DNA from: Mycolicibacterium phlei
GTDB lineage: Bacteria > Actinomycetota > Actinomycetes > Mycobacteriales > Mycobacteriaceae
DNA length: 64,000 bases
Assembly (NCBI RefSeq): GCF_001583415.1
Contig: NZ_CP014475.1
Span: 4,526,001-4,590,000 of the forward strand
Direction: 5' to 3'
Under the pieces are notes generated by a model. The model ran no database searches, was not told where the DNA came from, and saw only the letters and a program-made list of their open reading frames with translations. Numbering within the stretch: position 1 is the first letter of the stretch; every line of letters starts with the position of its first letter. The position numbers were made by a program, and so were the translations under genes. Positions 60,984-64,000 of the stretch are shown in pieces.

Positions 60984-62075
60984 TTACCGACCCCACCTCT
61001 GCGCCACTGCGACAGCGCTACTCTCCACTGAGCGTACCCATCGCGGGTCAACGATCGGAGTCAATCCTCGGCCCCGGACGTAATCGTCAAAAGCCTCCAA
61101 CGTGGTCCACTTCGGGGTATAGCCGAGTTCATTTCGCATCCGTGTGGTGTCCATGACGCGGCCATAACTCAAGTAGTCCAGCTGCTCGCGATCGAGTTCA
61201 GTGTAGCGAGTTGCGCGCAGAAGCGAGTCCACAGCGCGAAGCGCCGGACGCGGCACCGGCAGCGGGATCCGGCCGGCCCGCCGGATCGCCTGGCTCATCA
61301 TGATGATGCCCGACGCCCCGACGTTGAACGTGCCGGGTTTGCCGGCCAGCGTGGCGCGCTCCAGGGCGCCCAGCGCGTCCTGCTCGTGCAGCAGCTGCAG
61401 CCGCGCGTCGTGGCCGACGACGGTGGGCACCACGGGGCTGGCCAGGTAGCGCGACAGCGCGGTGTCCATCGCCGGGCCGATCAGGTTGGCCAGCCGCAGG
61501 ATCGTCACAGCGATGTCGGGCCGGCGCCGGCCCAGGCCGCGCGCGTAGCCCTCGATGTCGATGCTGTCGCGGGCGAACCCCTCGCCGGGTGGCCGGCGCG
61601 CGCTGCTGTCCTCGGTGAACATCACCGGGTCCCGTGAGCTCGAGCCGTACACCTCGGAGGTGGACTTGAGCACCACCCGCTTGACCGACGGCGCCTTCTG
61701 ACAGGCCGCGAACAGCTGGATCGCGCCCATCACGTTGAGCTCTTTGAGCGTGGCCCGGCCGCCGGACCGCGGCGCGTAGGAGGCCGCGGCGGCGTGCACC
61801 ACCGTGTCGACGTCGCCGTTGCGGATGACCTTGGCGATGAAGGGATTCCGGATGTCGGCGCGCACGAACTCGGCGCGGCCCATCCGGCGCAGGAGGTCCT
61901 TGCTCGGCGTGATCGCGTCCACCGCGATCACGTGGTCGATCAGCGGGTTCTGCGCCAGCCGGGCGGTCAGGTAACCGCCCAGGAACCGGCACGCCCCGGT
62001 GACCAGAACGACCTTCGGGTACTGCACCGCGTCGTGCGAGTCCGACCCGTTGTGTCCTCGCCCGTCGGAATCCAT
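60984..62075 (-). CDS. NAD-dependent epimerase-like protein (GalE2-type) with degenerate motifs
   Basis: 363 residues of the extended SDR fold: VVLVTGACRFLGGYLTARL, RADIRNPFIAKVI, VLKSTSEVYGSS and RLANLIGPAMDTALSRYL. Two motifs depart from active enzymes: the dinucleotide loop reads GACRFLG instead of GxxGxxG, and the YxxxK site is YARGL with no lysine. A similar sequence is recalled for Rv0501 (galE2). It may bind a nucleotide without epimerising; activity is doubtful. Confidence 0.83.
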   Translation of the reverse strand: MDSDGRGHNGSDSHDAVQYPKVVLVTGACRFLGGYLTARLAQNPLIDHVIAVDAITPSKDLLRRMGRAEFVRADIRNPFIAKVIRNGDVDTVVHAAAASYAPRSGGRATLKELNVMGAIQLFAACQKAPSVKRVVLKSTSEVYGSSSRDPVMFTEDSSARRPPGEGFARDSIDIEGYARGLGRRRPDIAVTILRLANLIGPAMDTALSRYLASPVVPTVVGHDARLQLLHEQDALGALERATLAGKPGTFNVGASGIIMMSQAIRRAGRIPLPVPRPALRAVDSLLRATRYTELDREQLDYLSYGRVMDTTRMRNELGYTPKWTTLEAFDDYVRGRGLTPIVDPRWVRSVESSAVAVAQRWGR

Positions 62076-62106
62076 ACCCGGTCAGCCTAGCGGCCGAACG
62101 CCGGAG

Positions 62107-62208
62107 TTACTTGCCGAGTTTTCTGCGCTGCACCCGCGTACGACGAAGCAGTTTGCGGTGCTTCTTCTTCGACATGCGCTTGCGACGCTTCTTGATGACT
62201 GAACCCAT
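62107..62208 (-). CDS. Ribosomal protein bS22-like (33 aa, basic)
   Basis: 33 codons from ATG 62208 to TAA, almost wholly Lys and Arg ([21 protein letters not shown]), ending QRRKLGK. It matches the AURKAIP1/COX24-domain small protein that I recall as bS22, a ribosomal protein seen in mycobacterial small subunits, annotated Rv0500B in M. tuberculosis. It is too short for routine calling. A TAAGGT -10 box lies at 62262-62257 (minus strand), on its own leader. Confidence 0.8.
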
Positions 62209-62249
62209 GGACTCCGTGACCTACTCGGACTGAAAGCATTGTTGACTGA

Positions 62250-62267
62250 CCCGGTTACCTTACCGGG
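62250..62267. repeat. Hairpin CCCGGT-N6-ACCGGG upstream of the bS22-like gene
   Basis: A 6-bp perfect inverted repeat with a central TACCTT that itself reads as TAAGGT, the likely -10 box on the minus strand. It sits between the HTH gene and the bS22-like gene and may affect both termination of the former and promotion of the latter. Confidence 0.4.
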
Positions 62268-62321
62268 CTGCCCAGGCAACCGCGAAAACGGCCCGACCGG
62301 TACCGGAGGCCCGGCTGGGCG

Positions 62322-62582
62322 TCAGCCGGCGTCGAAGTACGAACTCTCCAGCATGTCGTGGACGGCCTTGGCGTGCACGCGGAAGGAGCGGCCGACCCGC
62401 ACGGCGGGCAGTTCCCCGTTGTGCACCAGCCGGTACACCGTCATCTTGCTGACCCTCATCAAGCTCGCCACTTCAGCGACGGTGAGAAATTGAGCTCGCG
62501 GCTGTTGACCATCGAAAGCAGCGTCACGCGCCGACTTGCCACTGGCCGAGTCCCGCGAGGATGGCCCGTTCATAGACGTCAT
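62322..62582 (-). CDS. Excisionase/BldC-like HTH DNA-binding protein, Rv0500A-type
   Basis: 86 residues. After a 25-residue polar N-terminus, LTVAEVASLMRVSKMTVYRLVHNGELPAVRVGRSFRVHAKAVHDML is a complete HTH-17 (MerR/excisionase-like) domain. Such proteins in actinobacteria, such as BldC, are transcription regulators rather than phage excisionases; no phage gene is nearby. It lies between proC and the bS22-like gene on the same strand. Confidence 0.88.
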   Translation of the reverse strand: MTSMNGPSSRDSASGKSARDAAFDGQQPRAQFLTVAEVASLMRVSKMTVYRLVHNGELPAVRVGRSFRVHAKAVHDMLESSYFDAG

Positions 62583-62709
62583 CGCAACCCAATCATTCAG
62601 GCACGGGCAGTCCCAGCGGCTTCCCCACCGCTGGCACCGACCCGCACTTACACGAGGAGAATAGCGTGGCGGGTGGTGTTACTGCGACGGGTGTGGGCAA
62701 TTTATTGAA
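62583..62709. other. Intergenic region between proC and the HTH gene
   Basis: 127 bp, minus-strand genes on both sides. It includes a slightly AT-richer stretch (62695-62725) at the proC end and should hold the HTH promoter. No gene or strong repeat is seen. Confidence 0.45.
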
Positions 62710-63594
62710 TTACTCGGATGTAATTCTGAGCTGCTCAGAGCGGGTTTTTGCGGCTTCCACCGCGGCGGCCACCGCGGCCCGCAAACCGCCCCTCTCGAGT
62801 TCGCGCAGACCAGCCGCGGTGGTACCCCCGGGAGAGGTAACCTGCGCGCGCAGCTGGGCGGGTGAGGTGTCCATCACCACGCCGCCGCCGCTCTCCGCGG
62901 CGGCGGTCGCCTTGTCGAGCCGATCCAGCAACATCGCGGCCGAGCCCGCCATCGTTTGCACGACGAGTTCGGTGGCGACCGAGCGGCTCAGCCCGGCCTC
63001 CACGCCGGCGTCGACGAGCGCCTCGACCATCAGGAAGAAATAGGCCGGCCCGGAGCCCGACACCGCGGTGACGGCGTCCAGCTGCGACTCGGGCACCGTC
63101 AGCACCCCGCCGACGGCGTCGAAGATCGAGGCGACCTCCTTCATCTGCTCCTCGGTGGCGAACCGGCCCGCCGCGATGGCGCTGATGCCGCCGCCGACGA
63201 GCATCGGGGTGTTCGGCATCACCCGGATCACCGGCGCGCCCGCGGGCAGCTTGTTCTCGAAGAACTGCGTCGGCACGCCGGCGGCGACGGTGACGAAAAC
63301 CTGCTCGGCCATGTCGCTTTCGGCGTCGGTGACGCCGGCGACGATCTCGTCGACGACGCTCTCCACGTCCCCCGGCTTGACCGCGACGATGACGTACTGC
63401 GCGTGCCCGACGGCCTCGGCCACCGACGTCACCAGCACCGAGTAGGTCTCGGCGAGGTACTTCGCACGGGCCGGGTACTTCTCGGCCACCACCAGGTCCT
63501 TGACCTGACGCCCGGCCCGCAGCAGCCCCGACAGGAGCGCCTCACCGATACTTCCGCCACCGACAATCGCGATTCTGGCCATGCCGGAAAGCAT
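62710..63594 (-). CDS. proC: Pyrroline-5-carboxylate reductase ProC
   Basis: 294 residues. ARIAIVGGGSIGEALLSGLLRAG forms the NADP Rossmann loop, VIVAVKPGDV follows, VRVMPNTPMLVGGGISAI and DAVTAVSGSGPAYFFLMVEALVDAGV form the active-site wall, and TSPGGTTAAGLRELE is the ProC signature. It makes proline from P5C. ATG 63594 gives MLSGMARIAI; ATG 63582 is the alternative. Confidence 0.93.
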   Translation of the reverse strand: MLSGMARIAIVGGGSIGEALLSGLLRAGRQVKDLVVAEKYPARAKYLAETYSVLVTSVAEAVGHAQYVIVAVKPGDVESVVDEIVAGVTDAESDMAEQVFVTVAAGVPTQFFENKLPAGAPVIRVMPNTPMLVGGGISAIAAGRFATEEQMKEVASIFDAVGGVLTVPESQLDAVTAVSGSGPAYFFLMVEALVDAGVEAGLSRSVATELVVQTMAGSAAMLLDRLDKATAAAESGGGVVMDTSPAQLRAQVTSPGGTTAAGLRELERGGLRAAVAAAVEAAKTRSEQLRITSE

Positions 63595-63677
63595 TGCAGA
63601 CGAGTCTCGGGCCGGTCTCGGCACCGTCACGAAGCCGGTCTGGCGGGCGCTTTGGCGGGCAACCGGATTCGGCGTGG

Positions 63678-64000
63678 TTACGACGCGGCGGGCACCATCG
63701 CCAGCTGACGGCTCTGCAGCACGATCTGTCCCGTGCTGTCGACCACGATGTGATCCTCGTCGAACCAGTCCTGCCCGATCTGCATGGTGGTGCACATCAC
63801 CCGCAGCCAGCCGTCGGCGGGCCTGGCCCGCAGGTAGGCGGTGAACTGGATCGTCGGCGCCCACCCGAAGCGGTTCACCCCGAACGTCACCGGTGCCGAC
63901 ACGTCACCGCACAGCAGCGCGAACAACACGTCGGGCGCAACGTCTTTCGGCCGCACCCAGTACTCGAAAACCGGCGGGCCGCCGTCGGCGCGGGGCTGCA
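63678..64000 (-). CDS. C-terminal part of a TesB-like thioesterase family protein (cut by window edge)
   Basis: 107 codons are visible and the frame stays open to the edge, so the N-terminus is missing. The second hot-dog domain shows in WAPTIQFTAYLRARPADGWLRVMCTTMQIGQDWFDEDHIVVDSTGQIVLQSRQLA, the pattern of acyl-CoA thioesterase II (TesB), where Asp and Gln/Ser of the last strands form the active site. It would hydrolyse acyl-CoA. A GTG at 63956 is internal. Confidence 0.78.
   Translation of the reverse strand, partial: QPRADGGPPVFEYWVRPKDVAPDVLFALLCGDVSAPVTFGVNRFGWAPTIQFTAYLRARPADGWLRVMCTTMQIGQDWFDEDHIVVDSTGQIVLQSRQLAMVPAAS

Noticed and set aside
62322-62582. Phage excisionase implying a prophage or integrated element
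   Set aside because: The HTH gene keeps the core proC/bS22 neighbourhood, no integrase, attachment repeat or tRNA is present, and BldC-like regulators have the same fold.
1-64000. CRISPR arrays, rRNA, tRNA or insertion sequences
   Set aside because: I saw no regularly spaced short repeats, no cloverleaf-like gene, no rRNA stretch and no transposase frame or flanking target duplications.

Overview
The window is high-GC (about 70%) actinobacterial DNA, almost certainly from a rapidly growing mycobacterium (Mycolicibacterium type). The right half follows, in reverse, the order I recall for M. tuberculosis Rv0500 to Rv0548: proC, an excisionase-like HTH gene, a 33-codon ribosomal gene, galE2-like, PlsC-like acyltransferase, HadA-like dehydratase, serB1, hemA-hemC-hemD-hemB, hemL, the cytochrome c maturation genes, a MinD-like ATPase, menA, an MTA phosphorylase, galE3-like, and menE/pitA. 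Leaderless GTG or ATG starts with a TANNNT box 6-8 nt upstream, F420-type nitroreductases, DUF3349 proteins and many 4-nt ATGA/GTGA overlaps fit this placement. The synteny comes from memory, not from a search.

Layout. 1-9 kb: a catabolic block (APC permease, two SDRs, omega-aminotransferase, CoA-acylating semialdehyde dehydrogenase) with two PucR-family regulators; it could carry a beta-amino acid through a semialdehyde to an acyl-CoA. 8.4-15.4 kb: SDR plus acyl-CoA ligase, then VOC, DUF3349, pitA and menE. 15.4-20.2 kb: an SDR with its likely TetR regulator, GNAT, a deazaflavin-type reductase, a nitronate monooxygenase family protein and a hydrolase. 20.2-23.2 kb: epimerase, MTA phosphorylase and menA. 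23.4-32.2 kb: DUF1214 protein, TetR, sulfotransferase, a Clp-N/HTH pair, and a six-gene MoxR-DUF58-VWA-type operon. 32.2-36 kb: small genes, a class V aminotransferase and the MinD-like ATPase. 36-41.8 kb: a translationally coupled hemL-mutase-thioredoxin-ccdA-resB-ccsB operon. 42-46.2 kb: a probable copper/haem-redox operon (membrane protein, PepSY, PCuAC, DyP peroxidase). 46.3-51.3 kb: small unknown genes, P450, PPOX-type protein, TetR and MpaB-type protein. 51.4-58.4 kb: small membrane proteins and hemACDB. 58.4-64 kb: serB1 to proC and a thioesterase cut by the window edge.

Themes: haem is made (hemL, hemACDB) beside the system II machinery that attaches it to c-type cytochromes, and menaquinone genes (menA, menE) lie in the same segment, so the core encodes respiratory cofactor supply. 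Accessory blocks are inserted between these core genes. The most useful non-gene signals are an apparent frameshift at the 3' end of resB, a PHO-box-like repeat between pitA and a DUF3349 gene, a 252-bp nested palindromic element, two copies of a long-stem hairpin family, an AT-rich 230-bp island, and several dyads that pair with adjacent regulators.
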